Below, in pieces: positions 46,746 to 56,158 of a stretch of 64,000 nt of DNA. The position numbers and the translations under genes are program-made. Where the stretch lies: the NCBI RefSeq assembly GCF_021166585.1, contig NZ_JAJOZE010000001.1, positions 700,062 to 764,061 of the forward strand, given 5' to 3'. The notes beneath the pieces were generated by a model that worked only from the letters and a program-made list of their open reading frames with translations, had not been told where the DNA came from and did not search any database. Numbering within the stretch: position 1 is the stretch's first letter; every line of letters starts with the position of its first letter. This DNA is from Metabacillus kandeliae (lineage in GTDB: Bacteria; Bacillota; Bacilli; Bacillales; Bacillaceae).

Positions 46746-47327
46746 ATGAAGCTTTATACGAAAACAGGTGACAAGGGGAAAACAAGCCTTGTAGGTGGAA
46801 GAGTCGACAAGGATGATGCAAGAGTTGAAGCCTACGGGACAATCGATGAGCTGAATGCAGCAGTTGGAGTGGCCATGACCTTTCTCCATGAAGAAAAATA
46901 CCGTGATATCCAGAGCGAGCTGGAGCGCATACAGCATGAATTGTTTGACTGCGGCAGCGACCTCGCATCAGTTATCAGCGAAGAAAAACGCCAAAACAAA
47001 ATGACGGTGAAAATGGCTGAGGATCTGGAGCCGAGAATAGATGCCTATACTGCAGAAGCTCCGCCGCTTGAACGCTTTATCCTGCCAGGCGGAACAAAAG
47101 CATCCGCTCATCTCCATATGGCAAGAACAATAGCCAGAAGAGCGGAGCGCCGAATCGTTTCACTTCACCGTCAGGAGCCTGTGAGCGAGGCTGTACTGCA
47201 GTACGTCAACAGACTGTCAGATTACTTTTTTGCTGCGGCCAGAGCGGTCAATTATCGTGAAAATGTAAAAGATGTGGAATACGAGCGCAGCGCCATTGTT
47301 TTCAGGGAAAGAAAAGAAAAAGAATAA
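46746..47327 (+). CDS. Cob(I)alamin adenosyltransferase, PduO type
   Basis: It transfers the adenosyl group of ATP to cob(I)alamin and so makes adenosylcobalamin. The 193 residues carry the N-terminal ATP loop YTKTGDKGKTSLVGG (about residues 4-18) and RRAERRIVSL, the motif of the active-site arginines. AGGGAAAAAGGG is the ribosome binding site. It follows resE by 18 bases and a terminator ends it. B. subtilis has a homologue (yvqK) elsewhere; its place here is notable because a B12-binding regulator lies at 60638. Confidence 0.92.
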   Translation: MKLYTKTGDKGKTSLVGGRVDKDDARVEAYGTIDELNAAVGVAMTFLHEEKYRDIQSELERIQHELFDCGSDLASVISEEKRQNKMTVKMAEDLEPRIDAYTAEAPPLERFILPGGTKASAHLHMARTIARRAERRIVSLHRQEPVSEAVLQYVNRLSDYFFAAARAVNYRENVKDVEYERSAIVFRERKEKE

Positions 47328-47339
47328 CGCGGAAATATG

Positions 47340-47370
47340 AAAAAGGAAGGAATTGCCTTCCTTTTTTTTC
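47340..47370 (+). terminator. Terminator of the adenosyltransferase gene
   Basis: GGAAGG/CCTTCC stem and T8. Confidence 0.88.
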
Positions 47371-47391
47371 GTTTGCATAATATAGTGGTGT

Positions 47392-47418
47392 TGTAACTTT
47401 TTACAGCTGAACACCGAC
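47392..47418 (+). promoter_or_regulatory. SigX autoregulatory promoter
   Basis: TGTAAC (47392-47397), 17 bases, CGAC (47415-47418): the published B. subtilis SigX consensus without a mismatch. Confidence 0.88.
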
Positions 47419-47442
47419 TTAGTAAATGAACGGGGGTTTCTC

Positions 47443-47988
47443 ATGGAAGACACCTTTCAAAAAATCTATGAGAAATATCATCAGGATATTTTTCAATTTT
47501 TATTTTATATGGTGAAAAATCGGGAACAGGCAGAAGATCTCGTACAAGAGGTTTACATAAGAGTATTGAAATCCTATGACCGTTTTGAAGGGCGGAGCAG
47601 TGAAAAAACCTGGCTTTTTTCTATTGCTAGACATGTGGCCATCGATTGGTTCCGCAAGCAAAAAACAGTCAAACAGCGGATATTGGATAAATTTGATTGG
47701 GATAATCAGCAGGTTCAGGATCAAAGCCCGCTGCCTGAGGAAATTGCTCTTCAAAATGAAGAAGTGCAGCGGATGTACCGGTCGTTGGATAAATGCTCCA
47801 TTGACCAGCAGACGGTGATTATCTTGAGATACATACAAGGTTTGTCTATTGCAGAAACAGCCGATTCCCTCGGCTGGACAGAAAGCAAAGTAAAAACAAC
47901 ACAGCATAGAGGAATCAAAACATTAAAAAAGCTAATGGAAAACCTGATGGAAAAGGAGGGGAGCCAGAATGAGAAAATCAGAGTTTAA
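47443..47988 (+). CDS. sigX: ECF sigma factor SigX
   Basis: An extracytoplasmic-function sigma factor for cell-surface charge and peptide stress. The 181 residues contain region 2 (EQAEDLVQEVYIRVL and WLFSIARHVAIDWFRKQ) and region 4 (IAETADSLGWTESKVKTTQ). Its own consensus promoter lies 25 bases upstream. It overlaps rsiX by 20 bases, so factor and anti-factor are made together. Confidence 0.96.
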   Translation: MEDTFQKIYEKYHQDIFQFLFYMVKNREQAEDLVQEVYIRVLKSYDRFEGRSSEKTWLFSIARHVAIDWFRKQKTVKQRILDKFDWDNQQVQDQSPLPEEIALQNEEVQRMYRSLDKCSIDQQTVIILRYIQGLSIAETADSLGWTESKVKTTQHRGIKTLKKLMENLMEKEGSQNEKIRV

Positions 47989-49183
47989 TGAAGAATACAT
48001 ACAAACGCTGCTTGAAAACCTGCCTAAGGCTGAAGATAAACGCAGCAAAGCAGAGATATGGCAGAACATTGAGCTCAGGCGCCGGAGAAAAGAAAGAAAA
48101 ACCAGAATTGGACCGATTATTGCCGCTGTTTGCGCTGTTATGCTGCTGCTGATTCTGTCCCCTTCATTTCTGGCTCAATTCAGCGGGCAGCAGGGAAGCA
48201 GCAAGCTTGCCGGAAGTCCTCCTCATTTGGAAAAAAAGGCACTTCCTGAAAAGAACATCAGTGAGAGCAGCAGTGATAAGAGCATGGTGGCTGATAAGGA
48301 TCAGCAGGAAAGCAGCTCTGACAGCAGCGCGCAAAAATCTTCTTCAAAAGCTCCAGTGTCTGAAGATAATGCTAAAAGCTCAGAAAAAACATTTGTTGTT
48401 CCAAGGGATCAGCAGGATAAGGCAGTTGTAGTAGCTCTTCAGGATCAAAACGTCGAAAATATTATCCCTATCACCCTTGAAGGCGGCAGCAAGCAGCCAA
48501 AAGCCGAACAAATTACTCCGCTTCTTCGCCAGGTAAATGCCGAAGCGTTGGGATTCGCTCCTACAGAGCTGACAAAACTCAACTTTAAAGAAACCAGCAG
48601 TGATACCGTAACAGTAAATGCCGGTAAAGCCCTCAGCATTGAAAGCGAGGCAGAAAGCTTCCTGAAAGATCTTCTGGAAGAAACCTTCAGATGGTCTGGC
48701 TACAAAAAGGCCCAGCTGGAAACAGACGGCCATAAGGGCATCAATTTTGGCCAATACGGCAGCCTGGATATTCTGCACATCAGCCCGGAAATGAAAAAAG
48801 GCTATTTCCTCTTCCAGCCTCAGCCTGGAAAAGAAAAACTCTTTACTCCTTCAAGGGAATCCTTCGCAACAGTGGAAGATGCCATTGCAGGAATGAAAAA
48901 GGCTGAAAATCATTCCCAGGAATCATTGCTTGCTAAAGACCTGCCAATTAAAGAACTTCAAACTGCCGGTAAGAAGTTAATTATTTCTTTTTCCAAACAC
49001 GAAAACGTGGAAAGAACAGATAAATACATTCTGATGCTGGAAGGCCTCCTTCTGACAGCTAAAGAATTCGGCTATGAATCTGTGCTGTTTAAAAACCTGA
49101 AAGCCGAGAAAATCGGCAGAATGGATGTAACAAAGCCTGTGGAGGTTCCTTATTCTCCGAACCCTGTCAATTGGAAGGATTGA
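47969..49183 (+). CDS. rsiX: Anti-SigX factor RsiX
   Basis: A membrane protein that holds SigX inactive. The 404 residues have an inner N-terminal part, one helix (about residues 49-68), a serine- and lysine-rich linker (about 75-130) and an outer domain of roughly 250 residues that resembles the GerMN-type region of other RsiX proteins. It is longer than the B. subtilis protein (about 370), mostly in the linker. AAGGAGGGG precedes the ATG. Confidence 0.92.
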   Translation: MRKSEFNEEYIQTLLENLPKAEDKRSKAEIWQNIELRRRRKERKTRIGPIIAAVCAVMLLLILSPSFLAQFSGQQGSSKLAGSPPHLEKKALPEKNISESSSDKSMVADKDQQESSSDSSAQKSSSKAPVSEDNAKSSEKTFVVPRDQQDKAVVVALQDQNVENIIPITLEGGSKQPKAEQITPLLRQVNAEALGFAPTELTKLNFKETSSDTVTVNAGKALSIESEAESFLKDLLEETFRWSGYKKAQLETDGHKGINFGQYGSLDILHISPEMKKGYFLFQPQPGKEKLFTPSRESFATVEDAIAGMKKAENHSQESLLAKDLPIKELQTAGKKLIISFSKHENVERTDKYILMLEGLLLTAKEFGYESVLFKNLKAEKIGRMDVTKPVEVPYSPNPVNWKD

Positions 49184-49283
49184 TGGCGGGGACTGCTTGT
49201 GTGAATGCCTCTTTGGCTTTTTCTGCATATAAACTGGCAGAGATCTGCTCTCTATTTTCAAAAGGGATATTGGCTCAGCACGA

Positions 49284-49319
49284 AAAAAGGTGTCTCTTAT
49301 AAAAAGAGACACCTTTTCT
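49284..49319. terminator. Bidirectional terminator between rsiX and the permease gene
   Basis: AAAAGGTGTCTCTT/AAGAGACACCTTTT stem with A and T flanks; it begins about 100 bases after rsiX. Confidence 0.9.
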
Positions 49320-50713
49320 TATCCAGCTTTCTTCAAGCTGCTTTCTTGCTTCTTTTTCCCTCTGCTGTAAAACCAGAGGCCGAGAAGAGCAAAAACAGCA
49401 GGACCGATTATCATGGGCGTATATTCTGCAAGGGTTGTGCCTGATGCAGGGATAAGCGTTAAGACTATTGTTCCGATAACAGAGAAAAGGCCGACTGCTG
49501 CTGTTAGATAAGCCCAAAAGTCTTTTTTAATCTTGAATGGCCTAATGGCTGTCTTTTCTGATTTGCGGAGCTTAATGTATGCAAGCAGCAGAAAGACATA
49601 TGGAATAAAGAAGGCAAGTGTCGCCATTAGCACAAGCATATTCAGAGCCTGTGAGACGCTTGGTATAAATCCTGAGCTGATCAGGATGACGGAGACGCCG
49701 GCTGCCTGCCATAGGATAAGGTTAGCTGGCATATCATTTTTATTGGCTTTTATGAGTTTTTCAGGTAAAATGCCCTTTCCGCTTTCAGCCATCATAATAC
49801 TCGGGTTCAAAATGAGAAATGTCAAAGAACCGAGTATCGCGATCACAAAGCAGATGCCAAGAATCTGTGCGAGATTGAACGGCAGATGAAATTGCTGGCC
49901 GATGACATCAGCAAATTGATAAAGCGCTGTTGCTGTATCATCAGGCGTAATTTTGATGACAAACTGAAAGGCTGCTGTTGCAAGGATATAGATAATGCCG
50001 ATCGCAATTGACGCAATCAGAATCGTCTTTGGAAAAGTCCTTTGCGGGTTGTGAACATCCTTCGCAATGGTACCGATCATTTCGATGCCTGAGAATGCAA
50101 ACATCAATGTCGAGAGGAACATAACAGAATCCATTGAGAGATTTCGCGGTGCAATCGTTTCAGCAGTAAAAGGAGTGGCAGATGGATGTCCTGTTATTAG
50201 ACTGGCAAGCCCAAAGCCGAAAATTAAAATGGCTGGGACCAGTACTCCGATAGGTGCGCCGATTGCGGACATTTTTCCGCTTACTTGTGTTCCTCTTAAG
50301 GTAAGGATGGTCAGTGACCAAAAGATCACAAGAGAAACGATCGTTGTAAACCATGTATTGCTGATAATCTGCGGAGCATTAATGGCATATGAGACATTTA
50401 CCGTGATTCCGATCAGCAGCGAAGGGTAGTAAGTAAAATTGGCCACCCAGAAAAACCATCCGCATAAAAAGGCGGCTTTTTTTCCAAATGCCCGTTCCAC
50501 CCATGCGCTGATGCCTCCTTGTTCAGGAAATGCGGTGGAAAGCTCAGCGACGATCAAGCTGATCGGTATAAAGTAAAGGAGAGCAGCCAGAATCCAGAAA
50601 GAAACAGCTGACGGTCCGATTGTTGCAGCAAAGGGAATATTTTTTAAACCAAGAATAGCATTGATGCTGATCAAGGAAAGCCCTAAAACACCAATTTTTT
50701 TATTTCGCTTCAT
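49319..50713 (-). CDS. APC-family amino-acid permease
   Basis: A 464-residue transporter with about twelve hydrophobic helices. The N-terminal SLISINAILGLKNIPF and the GGISAWVERAFGKKAAF segment are like those of glutamate/GABA antiporter-type permeases. Substrate cannot be set from sequence. GGAAGG lies upstream of ATG 50713. It is read toward rsiX and separated from the PHP gene by a 187-bp AT-rich divergent region. I do not recall it at this site in B. subtilis. Confidence 0.82.
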   Translation of the reverse strand: MKRNKKIGVLGLSLISINAILGLKNIPFAATIGPSAVSFWILAALLYFIPISLIVAELSTAFPEQGGISAWVERAFGKKAAFLCGWFFWVANFTYYPSLLIGITVNVSYAINAPQIISNTWFTTIVSLVIFWSLTILTLRGTQVSGKMSAIGAPIGVLVPAILIFGFGLASLITGHPSATPFTAETIAPRNLSMDSVMFLSTLMFAFSGIEMIGTIAKDVHNPQRTFPKTILIASIAIGIIYILATAAFQFVIKITPDDTATALYQFADVIGQQFHLPFNLAQILGICFVIAILGSLTFLILNPSIMMAESGKGILPEKLIKANKNDMPANLILWQAAGVSVILISSGFIPSVSQALNMLVLMATLAFFIPYVFLLLAYIKLRKSEKTAIRPFKIKKDFWAYLTAAVGLFSVIGTIVLTLIPASGTTLAEYTPMIIGPAVFALLGLWFYSRGKKKQESSLKKAG

Positions 50714-50900
50714 GATAAAAACCTTCCAATCTATCTATATAAAGAACATGACTAATCATACATCAACCAGAATAAATATACAATTTATTTTAGTAGAATA
50801 ATAGTATTTGTTTAATTGTGATTTGTCCGATTATTTCGGAAAAATTGTTCAATTCTTTAGCCGTGCATGATATGGTAGAAAGAAAAATGAGGTGAGAAAT

Positions 50901-51713
50901 TTGCTGACAGACTATCATAATCATTTAGAGCGGGGAACCCTGACATTGGATTACTTGAAGAAATTTACGAATGTGGCAGCTGAAAAAGGCATTCAGCATT
51001 TTGGCATCTCTGAACATGCCTATCATTTTTATCAAACAAAAAACATTTTAAGCAATCCATGGGTAGATGAACGCAGATTTTATGATATGAAGGATTATGT
51101 TTCCCTGTTTCAAGAGGCATGGAAAAAGGACATTGATGTAAAGATGTCGATTGAAATGGATTATACACCTGGCAAGCATGAAGAAATGAAGACCTTTATC
51201 GAACAGTACGACTTTGATTATGTGATCGGCTCTGTTCACTGGGTAGGGGATTTCGGCATAGATTTAAAGGAATTTATACAAGAGTGGGATAGGCGCGATC
51301 TTTATCTTACATACCGTAATTATTACGATCAGATTGTCACGCTTGCAGAGTCCAACCTGTTTGATATCGTCGGACATTTGGATCTTGTGAAAATATTTAA
51401 TTACATACCTGAAGATGAAGAATTTCTGCTGGAGCAATATGAGCGGGCAGCAAATGCTCTTTCTCAGTCAAAAACGTGTGTGGAAATTTCTACTGCAGGA
51501 TTGCGAAAGCCTGTTGGAAAGCTTTATCCAGATCCAAGGCTGCTAGAAGCCTGCTTTCAGAAGGGAGTGCCGATTGTGCTTTCTTCAGATGCGCACCAGC
51601 CGAATGATGTAGGGGCGGATTTTGATCAGGCGGTGAAGCTGGCGAGAAAAACCGGCTATAAAACAATTATGACGTTCTCTAAAGGAGAGCGAAGGGAAGT
51701 GCCGATCGGGTAA
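50901..51713 (+). CDS. PHP-domain phosphatase, histidinol-phosphatase-like
   Basis: A 270-residue metallophosphatase of the PHP family. Metal ligands are visible in DYHNHL (residues 4-9), SEHAY, EMDY, GSVHW, GHLDL and SSDAHQ. The overall layout is that of HisJ-like histidinol-phosphatases, but the usual HisJ N-terminus is not kept. It ends convergent with serA across one terminator. The start could be TTG 50901 (GAGGTGA five bases upstream) or GTG 50892. The substrate could be histidinol phosphate or another phosphate ester. Confidence 0.75.
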   Translation: MLTDYHNHLERGTLTLDYLKKFTNVAAEKGIQHFGISEHAYHFYQTKNILSNPWVDERRFYDMKDYVSLFQEAWKKDIDVKMSIEMDYTPGKHEEMKTFIEQYDFDYVIGSVHWVGDFGIDLKEFIQEWDRRDLYLTYRNYYDQIVTLAESNLFDIVGHLDLVKIFNYIPEDEEFLLEQYERAANALSQSKTCVEISTAGLRKPVGKLYPDPRLLEACFQKGVPIVLSSDAHQPNDVGADFDQAVKLARKTGYKTIMTFSKGERREVPIG

Positions 51714-51718
51714 AAGAA

Positions 51719-51756
51719 AACCCCCGTTCCAGGTAAGGAACGGGGGCTTTCTTTGC
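51719..51756. terminator. Bidirectional terminator between the PHP gene and serA
   Basis: CCCCCGTTCC/GGAACGGGGG stem with T-rich flanks on both strands. Confidence 0.9.
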
Positions 51757-51760
51757 CTTT

Positions 51761-53335
51761 TTACAGTTCAAGCGGAAGAACAGAGACAATTTCTCCGACT
51801 TCCCTGAATGCATCAAGAACGTCATTTTCAAGCGGCTTATCAAAGCTCAGCATCATGATTGCCTCGCCCCCTCGCTCTTTTCGGCCAACCTGCATTGTAG
51901 CAATGTTGACAGCATGGTCGCCGAGAATTTGCCCGACCCTCCCAATCACTCCAGGCACATCTGTATGCTGCACATACAGAAGGTGTCCTTCAGGATAAAA
52001 ATCAATCGAGAATCCATTTAGATTGATAATGCGAACCCCGTATTCAGGAATATAGGCCCCTTTAATTTCAAAAGTAGATCTGTCGCCTTCAACCCGGACA
52101 GTGACACAATTGGCGTATCCTGATTCATTGGCTGATTTTTTCTCAGAAAAGCTGATGCCCCGTTCTCTGGCAATCATTCCTGCATTAACCGCATTAACAG
52201 TAACATCAACCCGGCTTCTTAAAAATGAAGCAATGACGCTTTTTGTAATAAATGAGGTTTCCAGATCTGCCACAGTTCCTTCATATTGCACTGATATGCT
52301 GTTGACTGGTTCCCGCATGCACTGGCTTAGAACACCGCCCATTTTTCTTGCCAGGAGATCATACGGCTTCATAATTTTATAATCATCTTCTGAAAGCGAA
52401 GGCAGATTGACGGAAGAGGTTACCTGTCCGCCTTCACAGAATGTCAGGACTTCTTTTGCTACCTGTGAGGCAACATTAAGCTGAGCTTCCTTAGTGGAGG
52501 CTCCAAGATGCGGGGTAGTAATCACCTGCGGGAAGTCCAGCAGTCTGTTGCCTGCCGGCGGTTCCTCAATAAATACATCCAGTGCTGCTCCGCTGACATG
52601 CCCGTTTTCCAAGTAATAGATTAGGGCTTCTTCATCTATAATGCCGCCTCTGGCACAGTTTACAAGATAAACGCCTTTTTTTGTCTTCCCGATCGTTTCG
52701 TGATTTAGAAGCCCTCTCGTTTCTTTCGTTAAGGGAGTATGTACTGTAATAATATCTGCTTCTTCAAGGAGCTGGTGAAAGGAATAGCTTTCCACCCCGA
52801 TTTTTGAAGCTCTTTCTTCTGTTAAAAAAGGATCAAATACAACGACTTTCATTCCAAAAGCCCTTGCACGCTTGGCGATCTCGCTGCCGATCCTTCCGAG
52901 TCCTGCGATGCCGAGCACCTTGCCGTACAGCTCTGTTCCAAGGAAGGAAGACCTTTTCCATTCATTGTCTTTCACACTGGCATTTGCTTGAGGTATATGG
53001 CGCATAAGAGACATAATCATGGCAAATGTATGCTCTGCAGTAGAAATGGTATTGCCTTCAGGGGCATTGATGACAATAATTCCATGCCGGGTAGCCTGAT
53101 CGATATCTATATTATCAACACCAACACCTGCTCTTGCAATTATTTTCAGTTTCGGCATTTTTTCCATCAGCGATTGAGTGACCTTTGTTGCGCTTCTCAC
53201 AAGAAGGGCATCGAACTGATCCAATTCATCCTCAGCATCCTTGACGTTTTTTTGGACGATTTCGAGCTGGTCTGACTGCATCAAAGGCAGAAGGCCATCC
53301 TTGCTTATTGGATCTGAGACAAGTATCCGAAACAC
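51761..53335 (-). CDS. serA: D-3-phosphoglycerate dehydrogenase
   Basis: First enzyme of serine synthesis, oxidising 3-phosphoglycerate with NAD. The 524 residues have the catalytic and Rossmann domains (GIAGLGRIGSEIAKRA near residue 142; TTPHLGASTKEAQ with the active His), an intervening domain, and a C-terminal ACT domain (VPGVIGRVGQILGDH) that allows serine feedback. The promoter TTGACA-17-TAAATT is strong. No T-box or serine riboswitch is seen. Confidence 0.95.
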   Translation of the reverse strand: MFRILVSDPISKDGLLPLMQSDQLEIVQKNVKDAEDELDQFDALLVRSATKVTQSLMEKMPKLKIIARAGVGVDNIDIDQATRHGIIVINAPEGNTISTAEHTFAMIMSLMRHIPQANASVKDNEWKRSSFLGTELYGKVLGIAGLGRIGSEIAKRARAFGMKVVVFDPFLTEERASKIGVESYSFHQLLEEADIITVHTPLTKETRGLLNHETIGKTKKGVYLVNCARGGIIDEEALIYYLENGHVSGAALDVFIEEPPAGNRLLDFPQVITTPHLGASTKEAQLNVASQVAKEVLTFCEGGQVTSSVNLPSLSEDDYKIMKPYDLLARKMGGVLSQCMREPVNSISVQYEGTVADLETSFITKSVIASFLRSRVDVTVNAVNAGMIARERGISFSEKKSANESGYANCVTVRVEGDRSTFEIKGAYIPEYGVRIINLNGFSIDFYPEGHLLYVQHTDVPGVIGRVGQILGDHAVNIATMQVGRKERGGEAIMMLSFDKPLENDVLDAFREVGEIVSVLPLEL

Positions 53336-53373
53336 TCTAACAACCCCTAACTATAAATTTGAAATTTTTTGAT

Positions 53374-53402
53374 AATTTATCACATTCCTTTATTTATGTC
53401 AA
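53374..53402 (-). promoter_or_regulatory. SigA promoter of serA
   Basis: Minus strand TTGACA (53397-53402), 17 bases, TAAATT (53374-53379). Confidence 0.8.
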
Positions 53403-53414
53403 TGCGCTAAAGTG

Positions 53415-53428
53415 TGAAAGCGTTTACT
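53415..53428. promoter_or_regulatory. Candidate cre site between serA and ribU
   Basis: TGAAAGCGTTTACT fits the cre consensus at 13 of 14 positions. It lies 13 bases upstream of the serA -35, centred near -54, a position from which CcpA activates rather than represses at other genes. Confidence 0.6.
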
Positions 53429-53493
53429 TAAAACGGCTTATTCAGCAGTATTCCGATGTATTTCCAAGACTTTTCTCTATACAAATGAGAAGG

Positions 53494-53522
53494 TTTATCA
53501 TATAATAACTTTTGAATATTAT
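53494..53522 (+). promoter_or_regulatory. Candidate promoter of ribU
   Basis: TTTATC, 17 bases, TATTAT; an alternative -10 TATAAT starts at 53501. The riboswitch begins about ten bases later. Confidence 0.45.
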
Positions 53523-53529
53523 ATTGATC

Positions 53530-53660
53530 AATCTTCGGGGCAGGGTGAAATTCCCGACCGGCGGTGATAAGCTTTATTGCTTTAAGCCCGCGAGCCTTTT
53601 GTTTTGGGCAGGATCTGGTGAGATTCCAGAGCCGACAGTACAGTCTGGATGGGAGAAGAT
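53530..53660 (+). ncRNA. FMN riboswitch (RFN element) of ribU
   Basis: Core elements GGGCAGGGTGAAATTCCCGA, CCGGCGGTGAT, AGCCGACAGTACAGTCTGG and ATGGGAGAAG are all present. It controls the riboflavin transporter, so FMN limits both synthesis and uptake of the vitamin. Confidence 0.97.
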
Positions 53661-53700
53661 GGTGGTTTTGGCGTTTTGAAACAGCTGTTTCATCCGCTTA

Positions 53701-53760
53701 TTTTGCCTGCCGCTTTTCCCTCTGTTCTCTAGGACAGAGGGTTATTTCGTTCAGGCAAAA
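53701..53760 (+). promoter_or_regulatory. Expression platform of the ribU riboswitch
   Basis: An outer stem TTTTGCCTG/CAGGCAAAA encloses an inner hairpin CCCTCTGT/ACAGAGGG (53718-53741); T-rich sequence follows each. One of them is the FMN-dependent terminator; the ribosome binding site lies about 35 bases further on. Confidence 0.6.
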
Positions 53761-53806
53761 ACCCTTTCTTTCTTTTCGGGAGCGATCATGAAAAGGAGAG
53801 ATTTTT

Positions 53807-54388
53807 TTGAAAGTCAGCAAGGTTAACAAAATGGTTGTGTTAGCAGCATTAAGCAGTGTATCATTTCTGCTCATGATGCTGGAGATTCCTTATCCGGGTT
53901 TTGTATTTCTTAACATTGATTTCAGCGATGTGCCGGCTATTATTGCCGCTGTTGTCTTCGGACCTGCAGCTGGAATCATTGTGGAAGGGCTCAAAAATAT
54001 TCTGCATTACCTGATTAAGAGCAGCGCTACAGGCGTTCCTGTTGGAGAGCTTGCCAATTTTATCTCAGGAGTGCTGTATATTCTGCCTATCGCATTCATT
54101 TATAAAAAAATAGCGACAGCTAAAGGCGTGGCAGCAGGACTTGCCCTTGGTACGTTGTCTATGACAGTGATCATGAGCATTTTAAATTATTATGTGATTT
54201 TCCCTGCGTATACGCTGTTCATGAATTTTCCGGCTATGCCGGCAGCAGAGCTTGCCCGTACGATAACAGCCGGGATTATCCCATTTAATATCGTAAAAGG
54301 CATTTTAGTTGCCGCCGTATTCCTCATGCTGTATGGAAGGTTAAAAACATGGCTTTCTAAGCAGAGAGCACTGCGGAATGCCGCTTAA
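53807..54388 (+). CDS. ribU: Riboflavin ECF transporter S component
   Basis: The substrate-binding membrane subunit that imports riboflavin with the shared energising module. The 193 residues have about six membrane helices and the family motif PGFVFLNIDFSDVPAIIA (about residues 30-47). The start is TTG 53807, with AAGGAGAG about seven bases upstream. Known as ypaA in B. subtilis. Confidence 0.94.
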   Translation: MKVSKVNKMVVLAALSSVSFLLMMLEIPYPGFVFLNIDFSDVPAIIAAVVFGPAAGIIVEGLKNILHYLIKSSATGVPVGELANFISGVLYILPIAFIYKKIATAKGVAAGLALGTLSMTVIMSILNYYVIFPAYTLFMNFPAMPAAELARTITAGIIPFNIVKGILVAAVFLMLYGRLKTWLSKQRALRNAA

Positions 54389-54401
54389 GCATAGATAGAC
54401 T

Positions 54402-54435
54402 TAGAAGAGCCCTTTTCAGAAGGGCTCTTTTTATA
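54402..54435 (+). terminator. Terminator of ribU
   Basis: AGAGCCCTTTTC/GAAGGGCTCT hairpin and T5. Confidence 0.9.
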
Positions 54436-54439
54436 AAGC

Positions 54440-54480
54440 AAAAAAACTTCGGTGCCAGTTTGGCCGCCGAAGTTTTTTTG
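54440..54480 (-). terminator. Terminator of fer
   Basis: ACTTCGG/CCGAAGT stem with A-rich and T-rich flanks; on the minus strand it lies directly after the fer stop codon. Confidence 0.88.
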
Positions 54481-54481
54481 C

Positions 54482-55105
<624 letters not shown>

Positions 55106-56158
55106 ATGAAATTGAGCTATTTGGATGTCCTTGTTTTATATAGCATGAAGCAATTTCAGGGAGAACGTTCAGCTGCAGCCGTTTACCATCTTCTCAAAGG
55201 AAAACGGTCCTCGCAAACCATCCAGGATTTACAGCTGTTCAAGATTGGAGCACTGTTCGGTTTGTTTCCGAATATAAAAAAGGATCAGATCGAAGCTTCA
55301 AAAGAAAGGCTCTCCGCTCAAGGCTTTTTAACAGCAAATCTCCATGTTTCAGACGCGGGTCTATCCTTTCTGGAAAAAGAATGGCAGGAGCATCCGCTTC
55401 CATCACAATTAAACGGCTGGAAATACTCTGCTCATTCCAGGCAGTATTGGATGAAGCTTTCCCTGCTTGTTCAGACGATTTCCAACCTTATCGGAGGCAG
55501 CACACGCTTCCTTCCTTTACTATACAATGATGAAGAACTTCTATGGGTGAAAAAATTTTTGCTGAAACAGGGCTCCTCAAGGCAAGAAATGGCTCATGCA
55601 CTTTACCATGAGCTGTCCGGGCTTCTAACAGGCCAGGCGCCGCTTGCGGCTGCTGTCTTTACATACCGATTAACCTCAAAGGACCGGATAGGGCTCACTT
55701 TTCAGCAGCTGGCCGATCATTACAAACAGGATGAATGGTACATCAGAGTGCTTTTTCTAAATGTCCTGCATGCCATAATGGAAAGGTCTTTAGGAGAGCT
55801 TCCATTTCTCGCTCTCCTTCATGAGCGGAAGCCTGCAGCCAAAACGCTTACTGCTTCTACGGAAAGAAGCTTCCGCATGATGGCGGAAGGAAAGACGATT
55901 GCAGAAATAGCTGCAGCAAGAAGGCTGAAGGAAAGTACAATAGAAGATCATATGGTCGAGATTGCTCTAAACGATCCTGACTTTAATTTTTCCCGTTTTC
56001 TTCACCGTGAGGAAATGGATGAAATCAATGCCGTGATCAGCCAGCTTGATACAAAGCAGCTCAAAAAAGTAAAAGAAAAGCTTGAACATGCATATTCCTA
56101 TTTTCAGATCAGGCTGGCATTTGCGGAAATGAGGTGGAGAAAAGGTGATGACTCCTGA
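55106..56158 (+). CDS. ypbB: Helix-turn-helix protein YpbB
   Basis: A 350-residue soluble protein with the C-terminal helix-turn-helix of the HTH_40 type (EGKTIAEIAAARRLKESTIE near residue 271), usually found beside or fused to RecQ. The start ATG 55106 has only GGCGGTGG upstream and could be earlier at 55043. It overlaps recQ by 11 bases, which supports a joint role in DNA repair. Confidence 0.85.
   Translation: MKLSYLDVLVLYSMKQFQGERSAAAVYHLLKGKRSSQTIQDLQLFKIGALFGLFPNIKKDQIEASKERLSAQGFLTANLHVSDAGLSFLEKEWQEHPLPSQLNGWKYSAHSRQYWMKLSLLVQTISNLIGGSTRFLPLLYNDEELLWVKKFLLKQGSSRQEMAHALYHELSGLLTGQAPLAAAVFTYRLTSKDRIGLTFQQLADHYKQDEWYIRVLFLNVLHAIMERSLGELPFLALLHERKPAAKTLTASTERSFRMMAEGKTIAEIAAARRLKESTIEDHMVEIALNDPDFNFSRFLHREEMDEINAVISQLDTKQLKKVKEKLEHAYSYFQIRLAFAEMRWRKGDDS

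Noticed and set aside
53336-53440. T-box or serine riboswitch ahead of serA
   Set aside because: No conserved AGGGTGGNACCGCG element or antiterminator; the leader is only about 30 bases.
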